Source: JBBKWX01 sp037969175
GTDB lineage: Bacteria; Bacteroidota; Bacteroidia; AKYH767-A; JBBKVM01
Direction of reading: 5' to 3'
Length of the DNA: 21,875 nt
Assembly (NCBI GenBank): GCA_037969175.1
Contig: JBBKWX010000212.1
Coordinates: 1-21,875 of the forward strand
Shown: positions 1 through 7,750 of the stretch, in pieces
How the letters are laid out: the number at the start of each line of letters is the position of its first letter
How positions within the stretch are numbered: position 1 is the first letter of the stretch
Position numbers and translations under genes: made by a program
Notes under the pieces: model-generated
Database searches by the model: none
What the model was told of the DNA's origin: nothing
Seen by the model: only the letters and a program-made list of their open reading frames with translations

Positions 1-4
1 GTAA

Positions 5-280
5 CATTTTGCATCCCCTTCAGGGATGTAGGGTTGTCGCAGGCATTTGCAGCCCGGTCACAAAAAAATTGTGACCGGGTTATCTATATGATTTCCCTTT
101 GGGAAATTGTGTTCCAAATTATATTTCAGCGAAGATGTATCATTTTGCATCCCCTTCAGGGATGTAGGGTTGTCGCAGGCATTTGCATCCCGGTCACAAG
201 AAAATTGTGACCGGGCGATTCATATTATTTCCCTTCGGGAAATTGTGTTTCAAATTAATCATTCATCGAAGATGAATCAT
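5..280. repeat. Two tandem copies of a ~136-bp hairpin-rich intergenic unit
   Basis: Copy 1 runs from about 5 to 140 and copy 2 from 141 to about 280; matching landmarks are offset by exactly 136 bp (for example 53 and 189, 91 and 227). Each unit carries three palindromes in order. The first is CATCCC/GGGATG at 12-28 and again in copy 2. The second is CCCGGTCACAA/TTGTGACCGGG, an 11-bp perfect stem with a 5-nt loop, at 53-79 and 189-215. The third is ATTTCCC/GGGAAAT at 91-107 and 227-243. Copy 2 ends in a fourth stem, ATTCATC/GATGAAT, at 261-277. Copy differences in the second and third hairpins fall in the loops (aaaaa versus gaaaa, ttt versus ttc), not in the arms. No convincing gene covers this stretch. 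It looks like a Bacteroidota interspersed palindromic repeat, but its spread elsewhere in the genome cannot be seen here. Confidence 0.85.
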
Positions 281-288
281 ATGATTAA

Positions 289-314
289 CCCCTTCATGCT
301 TTTGCATGAAGGGG
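289..314. repeat. Perfect 11-bp hairpin (CCCCTTCATGC / GCATGAAGGGG)
   Basis: The arms at 289-299 and 304-314 are perfectly complementary around a TTTT loop. It follows the tandem 136-bp units and is not a copy of any hairpin in them. There is no T-run on either side, so a factor-independent terminator is unlikely. It is best read as another element of the same palindromic mosaic. Confidence 0.7.
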
Positions 315-337
315 GACACACGTGCAACCACAAGCAA

Positions 338-377
338 CATCCCCGGAGGGGATGCATAAAACATAACCGTCTTATGT
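338..377. repeat. Two adjacent small palindromes closing the repeat region
   Basis: CATCCCC/GGGGATG (338-344 and 348-354, loop GGA) echoes the CATCCC/GGGATG hairpin of the 136-bp units. ACATAA/TTATGT (361-366 and 372-377, 5-nt loop) follows it directly and abuts the accC terminator. Neither shows coding potential. Confidence 0.6.
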
Positions 378-382
378 AAATC

Positions 383-409
383 AAAAAAAATCCCGCTTCT
401 CAGCAGGAT
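383..409 (-). terminator. Factor-independent terminator of the accB-accC operon
   Basis: Read on the minus strand, an 8-bp stem (ATCCTGCT / AGCGGGAT, one G-T wobble) closes a GAGA loop and is followed at once by eight T residues. It lies 22 bp beyond the accC stop codon, so it ends the yceD-to-accC transcription unit. Confidence 0.8.
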
Positions 410-430
410 CTCTTTCTAATAAATTATATA

Positions 431-1855
431 TTATTGTTTCAATACAAAGCTTTCCATAAACTTCGTGGTGTAATTACCTTCTCTGAAATCTTTATTCTGC
501 ATCAGCTGTACATGGAAAGGAATGGTTGTCTTGATTCCTTCTACCACGAACTCACTCAATGCTCGTTCCATCGTATTGATTGCTTCTTCACGACTCTGAG
601 CAATGGTGATAAGCTTGGCTATCATACTGTCGTAATTGGACGGGATAGTGTAACCTGCATATACATGCGTATCTACTCGCACTCCATGGCCACCCGGTAC
701 ATGTAATACTGTGATACGACCCGGTGATGGACGGAATCCATTGAAAGGATCTTCTGCATTGATACGACATTCAATCGCATGCAAGGCAGGGAAATAATTT
801 TTACCGGAAATAGGATACCCCGCAGCGATCTTTATTTGTTCCTTGATCAGGTCATAGTTAATAACCTCTTCCGTTATGGGATGCTCCACCTGAATTCGGG
901 TGTTCATTTCCATAAAATAAAAGTTCCTATGCTTATCAACCAAAAATTCTACAGTTCCTACACCTTCATACTTGACCGCCAGAGCTGCCTTAATAGCTGC
1001 TTCTCCCATCTCCTCACGAAGTTCATCTGTCATAAACGGACTTGGCACTTCTTCCACCAACTTCTGATGACGACGCTGTACCGAACAATCTCTTTCTGAA
1101 AGATGACAAGCTTTTCCGTATTGGTCACCTGCTATCTGGATCTCGATATGACGTGGTTCCTCAATATACTTTTCGAGATACATGCCGTCATTACCAAAAG
1201 AAGCTGCTGCTTCTTGTCTGGCGCTATCCCACAGATCCTGGAAATCTTCTGCTTTCCATACGATACGCATCCCTTTTCCTCCGCCACCTGCTGTAGCTTT
1301 TAGGATCACAGGATACTTCATCTCTTTTGCTATTTTCAACCCTTCTTCAACACTGTCAAGCAAACCTTCAGATCCCGGAATACATGGTACACCGGCATTC
1401 TTCATCGTGCTTTTAGCTGTTGCCTTATCACCCATCTTATCGATCTGCTCAGGCAAAGCTCCAATGAACTTGATCCCATGCTCAGCACAAATAGCACTAA
1501 ACCTAGCATTTTCACTCAGGAATCCATAGCCCGGATGTATTGCGTCTGCATTGGTGATCTCAGCAGCTGCTATGATAGAAGGTATATTCAGATATGAATC
1601 TTTCGATGGAGGTGGTCCTATACATACGGCTTCATCAGCGAAACGCACATGCAAACTGTCTCTGTCGGCAGTAGAATAAACGGCTACTGTACGGATATTC
1701 ATCTCTTTACAAGTACGGATAATGCGCAATGCGATCTCACCGCGATTAGCGATAAGGATCTTTTTGAACATAGGCAGATCTTCCGATACCTGGAACTTTG
1801 CTTTTACCCGTGGTTTACGAGCTGGGGTCTTTGTTTCAGACTTCTTTACGGCCAT
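431..1855 (-). CDS. accC: Acetyl-CoA carboxylase, biotin carboxylase subunit
   Basis: Carboxylates the biotin on AccB using ATP and bicarbonate, the first half-reaction of malonyl-CoA synthesis in the cytoplasm. The family signature FKKILIANRGEIALRI begins at residue 30. The ATP-grasp glycine loop (TAGGGGKGM) is at about 188-196, and the metal/catalytic block FMEMNTRIQVEH at 314-325, with E316, N318, R320 and E324 in the expected places. Without its first 28 residues the protein is 446 residues, the usual AccC length. The start at 1855 is only 9 bp after the accB stop, which favours it by coupling. An ATG at 1771 would give the classical MFKK start. The extra N-terminus is rich in Lys/Arg and unlike the core of the family, so the true start is open. 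It is the last gene of the operon. Confidence 0.95.
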   Translation of the reverse strand: MAVKKSETKTPARKPRVKAKFQVSEDLPMFKKILIANRGEIALRIIRTCKEMNIRTVAVYSTADRDSLHVRFADEAVCIGPPPSKDSYLNIPSIIAAAEITNADAIHPGYGFLSENARFSAICAEHGIKFIGALPEQIDKMGDKATAKSTMKNAGVPCIPGSEGLLDSVEEGLKIAKEMKYPVILKATAGGGGKGMRIVWKAEDFQDLWDSARQEAAASFGNDGMYLEKYIEEPRHIEIQIAGDQYGKACHLSERDCSVQRRHQKLVEEVPSPFMTDELREEMGEAAIKAALAVKYEGVGTVEFLVDKHRNFYFMEMNTRIQVEHPITEEVINYDLIKEQIKIAAGYPISGKNYFPALHAIECRINAEDPFNGFRPSPGRITVLHVPGGHGVRVDTHVYAGYTIPSNYDSMIAKLITIAQSREEAINTMERALSEFVVEGIKTTIPFHVQLMQNKDFREGNYTTKFMESFVLKQ

Positions 1856-1864
1856 ACAGGTCTA

Positions 1865-2365
1865 TTAAGAGGGGTCAATTAAGAATAAAGGCTGATCGTA
1901 TTCTACAGGATTAGCATTATCTACCAATACCTTCACGATTCTGCCACTCACTTCCGATTCAATTTCATTGAACAGTTTCATTGCTTCTATCACACAGATC
2001 ACTTTTCCGGCTTTAAGCTCATCACCTACATTGATGAAGGGTGGCTTATCCGGTGAAGATGAACGGTAAAACGTACCGATCATAGGTGATTTGATGGTGA
2101 TATAACCTGCTTCACTGTCAACTGCAACGGGTGCTGCGGCAGGAGCCGGAGCCGATGCTGCTACAGGAGCCGGAGCTGATTGTTGAGCAACCGGTGCAGG
2201 TGCAGCCGATGGCATGGATACATATTGTACCTCCGCCTTTTTCGACTTGTTCTCTGTTTTAATACAGATCTTGAAGTCCTTGATCTCAAGTTCTACTTCG
2301 CTAACGCCCGATTTAGCAACGAACTTTATAAGGTCTTCGATTTCCTTGATATTCATAGGTTTCAT
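1865..2365 (-). CDS. accB: Acetyl-CoA carboxylase, biotin carboxyl carrier protein
   Basis: Carries the biotin that shuttles carboxyl groups between the AccC and carboxyltransferase halves of acetyl-CoA carboxylase. Residues 1-40 are a conserved-looking N-terminal helix and strand region, and 52-85 an Ala/Pro-rich flexible linker. The biotinyl domain spans about 86-166, with the biotin acceptor K130 in the motif EAMKLFNEI and the conserved SPMIGTFYR at 93-101. The length of 166 residues is typical for AccB. The gene lies 28 bp after fabH and 9 bp before accC, in the order common to Bacteroidota. An internal Met at residue 4 could also be the start. Confidence 0.96.
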   Translation of the reverse strand: MKPMNIKEIEDLIKFVAKSGVSEVELEIKDFKICIKTENKSKKAEVQYVSMPSAAPAPVAQQSAPAPVAASAPAPAAAPVAVDSEAGYITIKSPMIGTFYRSSSPDKPPFINVGDELKAGKVICVIEAMKLFNEIESEVSGRIVKVLVDNANPVEYDQPLFLIDPS

Positions 2366-2393
2366 AATTTATTAAAAGATGAAGAACAATCAA

Positions 2394-3392
2394 TTATTTT
2401 GAGTCATATGCCCACTTAAGATATACTGAGCCCCAGGTAAAGCCTCCGCCAAAGGCAGCGAGAATAATATTATCCCCTTTGTGTAAGCGGTTCTCCCATT
2501 CCCATAAACAAATAGGAATGGTACCATTGGTTGTATTTCCGTAACGCTCAATATTAAGCATTACTTTATCATTGCTAACACCCATTCTGCGGGCAGTAGC
2601 ATCTATGATTCTTTTATTAGCCTGATGTGGAACTAACCAAGCTACATCATCAGAAGTAAGATTATTACGTTCCATGATCTCAGCTGACACATCGGCCATA
2701 TTGGTAACAGCAAATTTAAATACAGTTTGCCCTTCCTGATAAAGAAAATGCTCCTTATTGGCAACCGTTTCTGCAGTTGCAGGATTCAATGAACCACCAG
2801 CCTTTTGATATAAATAATGACGACCTGAGCCATCGCTTTTAAGGATAGAATCCTGTATTCCTAAACCATCTGTACTTGGTTCAAGCAACACAGCACCGGA
2901 ACCATCTCCAAAGATCACACAAGTTGAACGATCCGTATAGTCAACAATTGATGACATTTTATCTGCACCAACTACCACTACCTTTTTATATTGCCCTGAC
3001 TCAATGAATTTGCTGGCCGTAACCAATGAAAACAAGAATCCGGAGCAAGCGGCACTGATATCATAAGCGAAGCAATTTCTGGCTCCGATCTTATCACAGA
3101 TAATATTCGCAGTACTTGGGAAAAGCATATCCGGCGTTGCTGTAGCACAAATCAACAAATCGATCTCACTTGCATCAATTCCGCGTTTGGCAAGCAATCC
3201 TTTTACGGCTTCGGCTCCCAGATCACTTGATCCTTTACCTTCACCCTTCAGTATGCGTCTTTCCTTGATACCCGTGCGTGATTGTATCCATTCGTCAGTC
3301 GTATCTACCATCTTTTCCAACTTTGCATTATCCAACACAAAATCCGGAACCCAGGCATTAACGGCGGTAATAGCTGCTGTTATTTTAGACAT
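2394..3392 (-). CDS. fabH: 3-oxoacyl-[ACP] synthase III (beta-ketoacyl-ACP synthase III)
   Basis: Starts fatty acid synthesis by condensing an acyl-CoA primer with malonyl-ACP. The thiolase-fold catalytic triad is visible: C116 in SAACSGF, H256 in VPHQANKR and N286 in YGNTTNG, with the same 30-residue H-to-N spacing as E. coli FabH. The C-terminal AAFGGGFTWG loop is also present. At 332 residues the length is normal. Its ATG is one base after the plsX stop, so translation is probably coupled. The context with plsX and accBC agrees with a housekeeping fatty-acid role rather than a secondary-metabolite KAS III. Confidence 0.96.
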   Translation of the reverse strand: MSKITAAITAVNAWVPDFVLDNAKLEKMVDTTDEWIQSRTGIKERRILKGEGKGSSDLGAEAVKGLLAKRGIDASEIDLLICATATPDMLFPSTANIICDKIGARNCFAYDISAACSGFLFSLVTASKFIESGQYKKVVVVGADKMSSIVDYTDRSTCVIFGDGSGAVLLEPSTDGLGIQDSILKSDGSGRHYLYQKAGGSLNPATAETVANKEHFLYQEGQTVFKFAVTNMADVSAEIMERNNLTSDDVAWLVPHQANKRIIDATARRMGVSNDKVMLNIERYGNTTNGTIPICLWEWENRLHKGDNIILAAFGGGFTWGSVYLKWAYDSK

Positions 3393-3393
3393 A

Positions 3394-4365
3394 TTAATTT
3401 TTTGATGGCGGAACTGATCCTGCGTCTACATTTGCAAATGCGCGACTGATTTTTTCACTGAGGCGAGCCTCGGTAATCTCGCCCGTGAGCTTGATCATAT
3501 TCTTGATTGCTACGGCTTTAGATATACCATGAGCAATTACCACATTGGAATTAACCCCTAAGATAGGAGTTCCCCCATAGTTTTCATAATTGAATCTTTC
3601 AAAATACTCATCCTTGATCCCTCGTTTGCGGATAAGGGAGTAAAAAGATTCTGCTTCTTTCAGCATAACATTGCCTGTAAACCCATCACATACAATTACA
3701 TCGGCAGTGTCATTGAACAGGTCGCGCCCTTCAACATTCCCAATAAAATTAAGCGATGAAGCTTTCAAAAGCTGATTGGCCTGTTGCGACAGGATATTTC
3801 CTTTCTCCTCTTCTTCACCTATATTCATCAAACCCACACGTGGATTTTCTATGCCATAGATAGCAGAAGCAAATAAGGTTCCCAGCATGCCAAACTGCAT
3901 AAGCATTTCGGGCTTGCAATCGGCATTTACACCTACGTCCAGCAATACAGTAACGCCACCTTTTTCCTGAGGCATCAAAGTAGAAATGGTCGGGCGAAGA
4001 ATACCGGGGATAGTCTTAACAGAAAACATGGAACCTACCATCATAGCACCGGTATTTCCGGCAGAGGCAAATCCCTGAATTACATTTTCTTTTAAAAGCT
4101 GAAAGCCCTGTGCCAGTGACGACATGGGCTTTTGCTGTATAGCTTTGGTTGGGTGTTCACCCATTCCTATTACTTCCGTTGTATGATGAAAGAGAAATTG
4201 AGACGCATCCGCACCCTCATCTTTCATGATCGCTTTAATCGCGTTTTCATCACCAATAAGCATAATTTCGACACCGGCAGGTACTTCCTGTCTGGCGAGG
4301 ATGGCTCCGCGGGTAGTTTCCAGCGGGGCAAAATCCCCCCCCATAATGTCTATTCCTATCCTCAT
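3394..4365 (-). CDS. plsX: Phosphate acyltransferase PlsX
   Basis: Makes acyl-phosphate from acyl-ACP, feeding PlsY in phospholipid synthesis at the inner face of the membrane. The N-terminal signature IGIDIMGGDFAP (residues 3-14) and later family motifs (HPTKAIQQKPMSS, FASAGNTGAMM, CDGFTGNVMLK) are all present. It also has the C-terminal block with the N-x-N-x-V-x-I-x-H-G pattern (residues 276 on). The length of 323 residues is slightly short of the usual 330-345 but nothing appears lost. It sits between rpmF (24 bp upstream) and fabH (1 bp downstream), the classic rpmF-plsX-fabH arrangement. Confidence 0.96.
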   Translation of the reverse strand: MRIGIDIMGGDFAPLETTRGAILARQEVPAGVEIMLIGDENAIKAIMKDEGADASQFLFHHTTEVIGMGEHPTKAIQQKPMSSLAQGFQLLKENVIQGFASAGNTGAMMVGSMFSVKTIPGILRPTISTLMPQEKGGVTVLLDVGVNADCKPEMLMQFGMLGTLFASAIYGIENPRVGLMNIGEEEEKGNILSQQANQLLKASSLNFIGNVEGRDLFNDTADVIVCDGFTGNVMLKEAESFYSLIRKRGIKDEYFERFNYENYGGTPILGVNSNVVIAHGISKAVAIKNMIKLTGEITEARLSEKISRAFANVDAGSVPPSKN

Positions 4366-4389
4366 TGCTGTGGTTCCGGAAGAGAAGGA

Positions 4390-4575
4390 TTAAGCAGTTA
4401 CCGACTTCTCTATGGCAAGTTTACCACGGTAATGTCCGCACTCTCCGCATACACGGTGATAAAGTACAGGAGCTCCGCAGTTAGAGCATGAAGATAGTGT
4501 TGGTGCCACCGCTTTGTGGTGAGTTCTACGTTTGTCCCTGCGGGATTTCGAGATCTTGTGTTTAGGATGTGCCAT
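4390..4575 (-). CDS. rpmF: 50S ribosomal protein L32
   Basis: A small basic protein of the large ribosomal subunit. It starts MAHPKHKISKSRRDKRR, the usual L32 N-terminus. It keeps two Cys pairs, C30/C33 and C43/C46, which form a zinc site, so this is the Zn-binding version and not the Cys-free paralogue made under zinc limitation. The length of 61 residues is normal. It is co-transcribed with yceD (32 bp upstream) and plsX, linking ribosome and lipid synthesis as in many bacteria. Confidence 0.97.
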   Translation of the reverse strand: MAHPKHKISKSRRDKRRTHHKAVAPTLSSCSNCGAPVLYHRVCGECGHYRGKLAIEKSVTA

Positions 4576-4607
4576 GTTATATTGACAAAATAATTATTGT
4601 ATTCGTA

Positions 4608-5141
4608 TTAATTCAAATCTTTTAAATTCTTCAATGCTTCCCATCTTGGATCCGGCTCATGCTCCTCATCTTCGTGCTTCGATAGCTCTTCTATCTTGGC
4701 TAAAAACTCAGGATCGCAAGTACTGTTTCCTTCATCATCATCCGGATGAACATGCCGCATAGGCACTCTCAAACTGATGAACTCATAGATAAACTGGGCT
4801 ACATTGATCTCTGTCTCGTTGCTCGCCAGCACCAGTATCTCTTCGCTCTCCTCCACCGTTTCCATTCCAAACTTCACGATCAGCCTGTCTTCGCCTTCCA
4901 GCTCATGATCAAACTCCTCCAGACAACGATCGCAAGAAAGCTTTACATGACCTGAGATCTTGAAATCAAGCTCCATCAGTGTATCTTTCTTATTCAGATC
5001 TATTACAACCTTTACTTTTCCTTGCTGAAGCAGGTCCTGCTCCATCAATTCAAAGAAATCATCCTCTATAAGGAAATCGAAAGTATGAACGCCTTTCTTC
5101 AGACCCACAAAAGGAATGCTATATATCTTGAGCTTATCCAC
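4608..5141 (-). CDS. DUF177 / YceD family protein (23S rRNA accumulation protein)
   Basis: YceD-family proteins precede rpmF in most bacteria and are linked in E. coli to 23S rRNA accumulation. Visible family features are the C70-x2-C73 pair in SCDRCLEEF, an acidic middle part, a C-terminal H130/H132/C142 cluster that could complete a metal site (my inference), and the closing DPRWEALKNL motif. The start codon is GTG, about 20 nt downstream of the expected transcription start of a strong-looking Bacteroidota promoter. It is the first gene of the six-gene yceD-rpmF-plsX-fabH-accB-accC unit. Confidence 0.9.
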   Translation of the reverse strand: MDKLKIYSIPFVGLKKGVHTFDFLIEDDFFELMEQDLLQQGKVKVVIDLNKKDTLMELDFKISGHVKLSCDRCLEEFDHELEGEDRLIVKFGMETVEESEEILVLASNETEINVAQFIYEFISLRVPMRHVHPDDDEGNSTCDPEFLAKIEELSKHEDEEHEPDPRWEALKNLKDLN

Positions 5142-5167
5142 TTATTAATGTCTTTAAAGAAGGGCGA

Positions 5168-5198
5168 CAAAGGTAAGAATTATCTGAATATTTCAAAA
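5168..5198 (-). promoter_or_regulatory. Bacteroidota-type promoter of the yceD-accC operon
   Basis: On the minus strand a TTTTG (-33 box, 5198 to 5194) is followed after 18 nt by TACCTTTG (5175 to 5168), an exact match to the -7 consensus TAnnTTTG. The start of transcription would fall near 5161, leaving a leader of about 20 nt before the GTG of yceD. It separates the lipid/ribosome operon from pdxA. Confidence 0.6.
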
Positions 5199-5210
5199 GA
5201 AAGAATTACC

Positions 5211-6284
5211 CTAACGGTCGCTCTTCAATTTGGTGTATTTCAAAGGGTTGGAATGAACCTCATCAAATGTCCTGCGATTCATCAGTATATCATGTGCCAT
5301 AAAAAGAGCTTCTCGGAAGCTTGATTCAGAGGCTTCCCCTTTGCCCGCTATGTTATACGCTGTGCCATGATCCGGACTGGTCCGAACTATTGGCAGTCCG
5401 GCAGTGAAATTCACGCCATGCCCAAAGGACAAGGCTTTGAAAGGCACAAGCCCCTGATCATGATACATGGCTAGGATCCCATCAAACTGTTTATAGGCCG
5501 ATGAACCAAAGAAGCCATCAGCAGCATAGGGGCCATAGGCAAAGATCTTATCCTCAAAAGCCTGTTTCACGGCCGGAGAAATGATCTCTTGCTCCTCTTT
5601 GCCCAACAATCCATTATCTCCTGCATGCGGGTTCAAGCCCAGCACAGCGATCTTAGGCTTAGTGATCCCGAAGTCTCTTCTAAGACTTTCATGCATCAAT
5701 TTAATTTTGCTGTAGATCTTATCTTTACTGATATCCGAAGCCACTTCGCTGATAGGCACATGACCTGAAACAACAGCTACTCTCAAATTTTCACTGATCA
5801 AAAACATGAGGCTGTCGTCAGCACCAAATTTCTCGGTCAGGTATTCAGTATGTCCGGGAAATCTAAACTCGTCTGATTGTATATTCTGCTTATCAATCGG
5901 CGCTGTAACGAGAGCGTCGAGCAAGTTTTCCTGCAGATCCATCACAGCTGCATCCAGTGATTTGAAGGCACATTCACCCGATTGAGGACTAGGTTCGCCA
6001 GGTGTGATCTCTACTTCCTCTGTCCAGCAGTTGATCAGATTTACTTTTCTGGTATGGATCTCCAGGGCATTTTTTATCTGCTGAAAATTAAATTCAGCGG
6101 CAGAAAATTGCTTGCGATAAAAGCTCAACACTTTGCTATGCGCATAGATCACGGGAGTGATATTCGAATAGGTTCGGTTATCAGTCAGTGATTTTATAAC
6201 CACTTCCGGACCGATTCCATTGATATCTCCAATACTGATCCCAATGCGGGGTACAAATTCTTTTTCGTGATTATGATGGGGCAT
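5211..6284 (-). CDS. pdxA: 4-hydroxythreonine-4-phosphate dehydrogenase
   Basis: NAD-dependent oxidation and decarboxylation of 4-phosphohydroxy-L-threonine in the DXP-dependent pyridoxal phosphate pathway. The metal ligands expected from E. coli PdxA are present as H175 (SGHVPISEV), H220 (LNPHAGDNG) and H306 (RTSPDHGTAY). The substrate-contact motif FPGHTEYL (H145) and the N-terminal GDINGIGPEV are also present. At 357 residues it is a little longer than E. coli PdxA, mainly in loops. It is upstream of yceD on the same strand, 69 bp away, with an apparent separate promoter between them. Confidence 0.95.
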   Translation of the reverse strand: MPHHNHEKEFVPRIGISIGDINGIGPEVVIKSLTDNRTYSNITPVIYAHSKVLSFYRKQFSAAEFNFQQIKNALEIHTRKVNLINCWTEEVEITPGEPSPQSGECAFKSLDAAVMDLQENLLDALVTAPIDKQNIQSDEFRFPGHTEYLTEKFGADDSLMFLISENLRVAVVSGHVPISEVASDISKDKIYSKIKLMHESLRRDFGITKPKIAVLGLNPHAGDNGLLGKEEQEIISPAVKQAFEDKIFAYGPYAADGFFGSSAYKQFDGILAMYHDQGLVPFKALSFGHGVNFTAGLPIVRTSPDHGTAYNIAGKGEASESSFREALFMAHDILMNRRTFDEVHSNPLKYTKLKSDR

Positions 6285-6303
6285 GGTAGTAATTTAATAT
6301 CTG

Positions 6304-6311
6304 CGAAGATA
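6304..6311 (-). promoter_or_regulatory. Possible -7 element for pdxA
   Basis: The minus strand reads TATCTTCG, one base off TAnnTTTG, 20-27 bp before the pdxA ATG, which is the same placement as in the yceD promoter. No clear TTTG -33 box is found at the right distance, so this is a weak call. Confidence 0.3.
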
Positions 6312-6400
6312 TGAAATTTAGAGTGTAGCGTTTGAGTAAGGATGTAGTTTCAGGGGTGCGCCCCCAACACCTGTAAATATGTCAATAAATCAGTCAAAGG

Positions 6401-6426
6401 CTATTAAATCAAATAATTATTAATAG
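6401..6426. promoter_or_regulatory. Operator-like inverted repeat CTATTAA-n12-TTAATAG
   Basis: Perfect 7-bp arms (6401-6407 and 6420-6426) flank a 12-nt spacer; a second 10-bp palindrome, AATAATTATT, overlaps at 6412-6421. The arms are about two helical turns apart, as for a dimeric regulator, and it lies upstream of a HTH regulator gene. In AT-rich DNA such a palindrome could arise by chance. Confidence 0.3.
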
Positions 6427-6693
6427 GATCATCTAACACAAGCTGGTTCAAAAGACAAAAAAATTCAAAATCCTTTGTTTTAGAACAATAGCAATGTTAC
6501 TTTTATTAATTACAGTGATACAGCGACTTTATTTAAAACATGGTATATGTAAGTATAATTACAAGAATATTTTTCTAAAATTAGGTTGAACAGGATAATT
6601 TTATTTATTAAATGTATCCTGATTTTTCTTTCTAAAAATTACATTCAATTAAGTTTCTAAATATATTATTAATCTATTTTAAAAAGATCAGTT

Positions 6694-7275
6694 GTGAAGA
6701 AAATTCAGATCAAGTATAACATAGATAAGACTTACAGAGAAATCATGAAACTGGAGATGGACAAACTTGGTTTGGAATATTCAATAGGGGGATTATCTGA
6801 TATTAAAATTATAGGGAAACCATCCGATGAGTCAATTAAATCGCTAAGCATTGCTTTGGAAAAATATGGTATCGAAATAGTAAATGATCCCAGGGAAGTA
6901 ATTGTTCAGAATATAAAAGATATCATTATTGATATAATACATAATAATGAGAATATTCCTAATATGAAACTATCTGTGATCCTGGCTGAAAAGCTTAATT
7001 ACAGCTTTGGATTTCTTTCAAAACTATTTTCAGAAACAACTTTTAATTCTATAGAAAGCTATATAATCTTCCAGAAGCTGGAAAGAGTAAAAATGTTGCT
7101 TGCGAGTTCGGATTACACACTTACTGAAATTTCTCTACAAATGAATTATAGCAGTGTGGCTCATCTGTCGAATCAGTTCAAGAAGGTAACCGGAGTATCT
7201 CCAACCGCATTTCAGCGGATAATTATAAAAAGAAAATTAAGAATGGAGAATAATTCTCCGGAACATATAATATAA
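6694..7275 (+). CDS. AraC-type HTH regulator with small N-terminal alpha/beta domain
   Basis: A 193-residue probable transcription factor starting at GTG. Residues about 85-180 form an AraC-family DNA-binding domain: two HTH units, the first around LSVILAEKLNYSFGFLSKLF, the second around LTEISLQMNYSSVAHLSNQF, followed by the diagnostic KKVTGVSPTAFQ. Residues 1-66 are not a cupin or a receiver. Their pattern (strand-helix-strand-strand-helix-strand) suggests a ferredoxin-like fold resembling heavy-metal-associated domains, but the protein has no Cys at all, so metal binding by the usual CxxC is ruled out. It precedes a lone receiver by 13 bp and a histidine kinase, so the three are probably one operon. 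How the kinase would control this protein is unknown. Confidence 0.85.
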   Translation: MKKIQIKYNIDKTYREIMKLEMDKLGLEYSIGGLSDIKIIGKPSDESIKSLSIALEKYGIEIVNDPREVIVQNIKDIIIDIIHNNENIPNMKLSVILAEKLNYSFGFLSKLFSETTFNSIESYIIFQKLERVKMLLASSDYTLTEISLQMNYSSVAHLSNQFKKVTGVSPTAFQRIIIKRKLRMENNSPEHII

Positions 7276-7288
7276 CCTGTACAGATTT

Positions 7289-7738
7289 ATGAACAATGAA
7301 CCATTGCATATTCTCTTAGCGGATGATGATGAAGATGATAGAATCTTTTTCAAAGACGCCATTGGAGAATTGAAGATTCACACGCAGGTAACTACATTTG
7401 AACATGGAAAAGAACTGATGCAGTATCTTAATTCCAAAGAATACAGAATCCCTCATTTACTGTTTCTGGATTTGAATATGCCTTACAAAAATGGGATGGA
7501 ATGTTTAATTGAAATACGAGCAAAGCAAAATTTAAAGGATATGGCAGTGGCTATATATTCTACTTCCGCATCAGAACTTGATATTGAGGAAGCATTTGTT
7601 TCCGGAGCAAATATTTATATCAGAAAGCCAAATAATTTTGCTGAATTAAGAAGGATCCTTTCTGAAGTGATAAGTATAAACTGGCAATATCATTCTTCCG
7701 GAATGAATAAAGACAACTTCATTCTGAATATTTATTAG
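7289..7738 (+). CDS. Stand-alone response-regulator receiver (Rcp1-like)
   Basis: A single CheY-like domain with no output domain. The acidic pocket is D12/D13 (LLADDDEDD), the phospho-acceptor is D61 in LFLDLNMPYKNG, the switch S/T is near S91-T92, and K113 in IRKPN completes the active site. At 149 residues it matches the Rcp1 type of receiver that partners phytochrome-like kinases. A tail of about 20 residues (from WQYHSSG) has no known function. It lies between the HTH gene and the kinase gene, so it probably takes phosphate from that kinase and acts by protein contact. Confidence 0.93.
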   Translation: MNNEPLHILLADDDEDDRIFFKDAIGELKIHTQVTTFEHGKELMQYLNSKEYRIPHLLFLDLNMPYKNGMECLIEIRAKQNLKDMAVAIYSTSASELDIEEAFVSGANIYIRKPNNFAELRRILSEVISINWQYHSSGMNKDNFILNIY

Positions 7739-7750
7739 TGATACATTTTT

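Larger units (their letters stand above)
6285..6693. other. 409-bp divergent intergenic region, AT-rich
   Basis: This separates pdxA (minus) from the HTH gene (plus) and marks the change from moderate-GC housekeeping DNA to AT-rich accessory DNA. It holds a short GGGG/CCCC hairpin at about 6353-6364 and the palindromic 6401-6426 site listed separately. The longest open frame seen (ATG at 6494, 31 codons) has no support as a gene. No tRNA or known riboswitch is recognisable. Confidence 0.6.

Noticed and set aside
107..379. 90-residue open frame inside the palindromic repeats
   Set aside because: It is formed by repeat sequence, its product shows no family likeness, and it crosses six hairpins.
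1..380. CRISPR array-like repetition
   Set aside because: Only two units of 136 bp are present, with no short direct repeats alternating with unique spacers and no cas genes nearby.
6494..6589. 31-codon frame MLLLLITVIQ... in the pdxA/HTH gap
   Set aside because: The length and hydrophobic start are what AT-rich DNA gives by chance, and no promoter or conserved pattern supports it.
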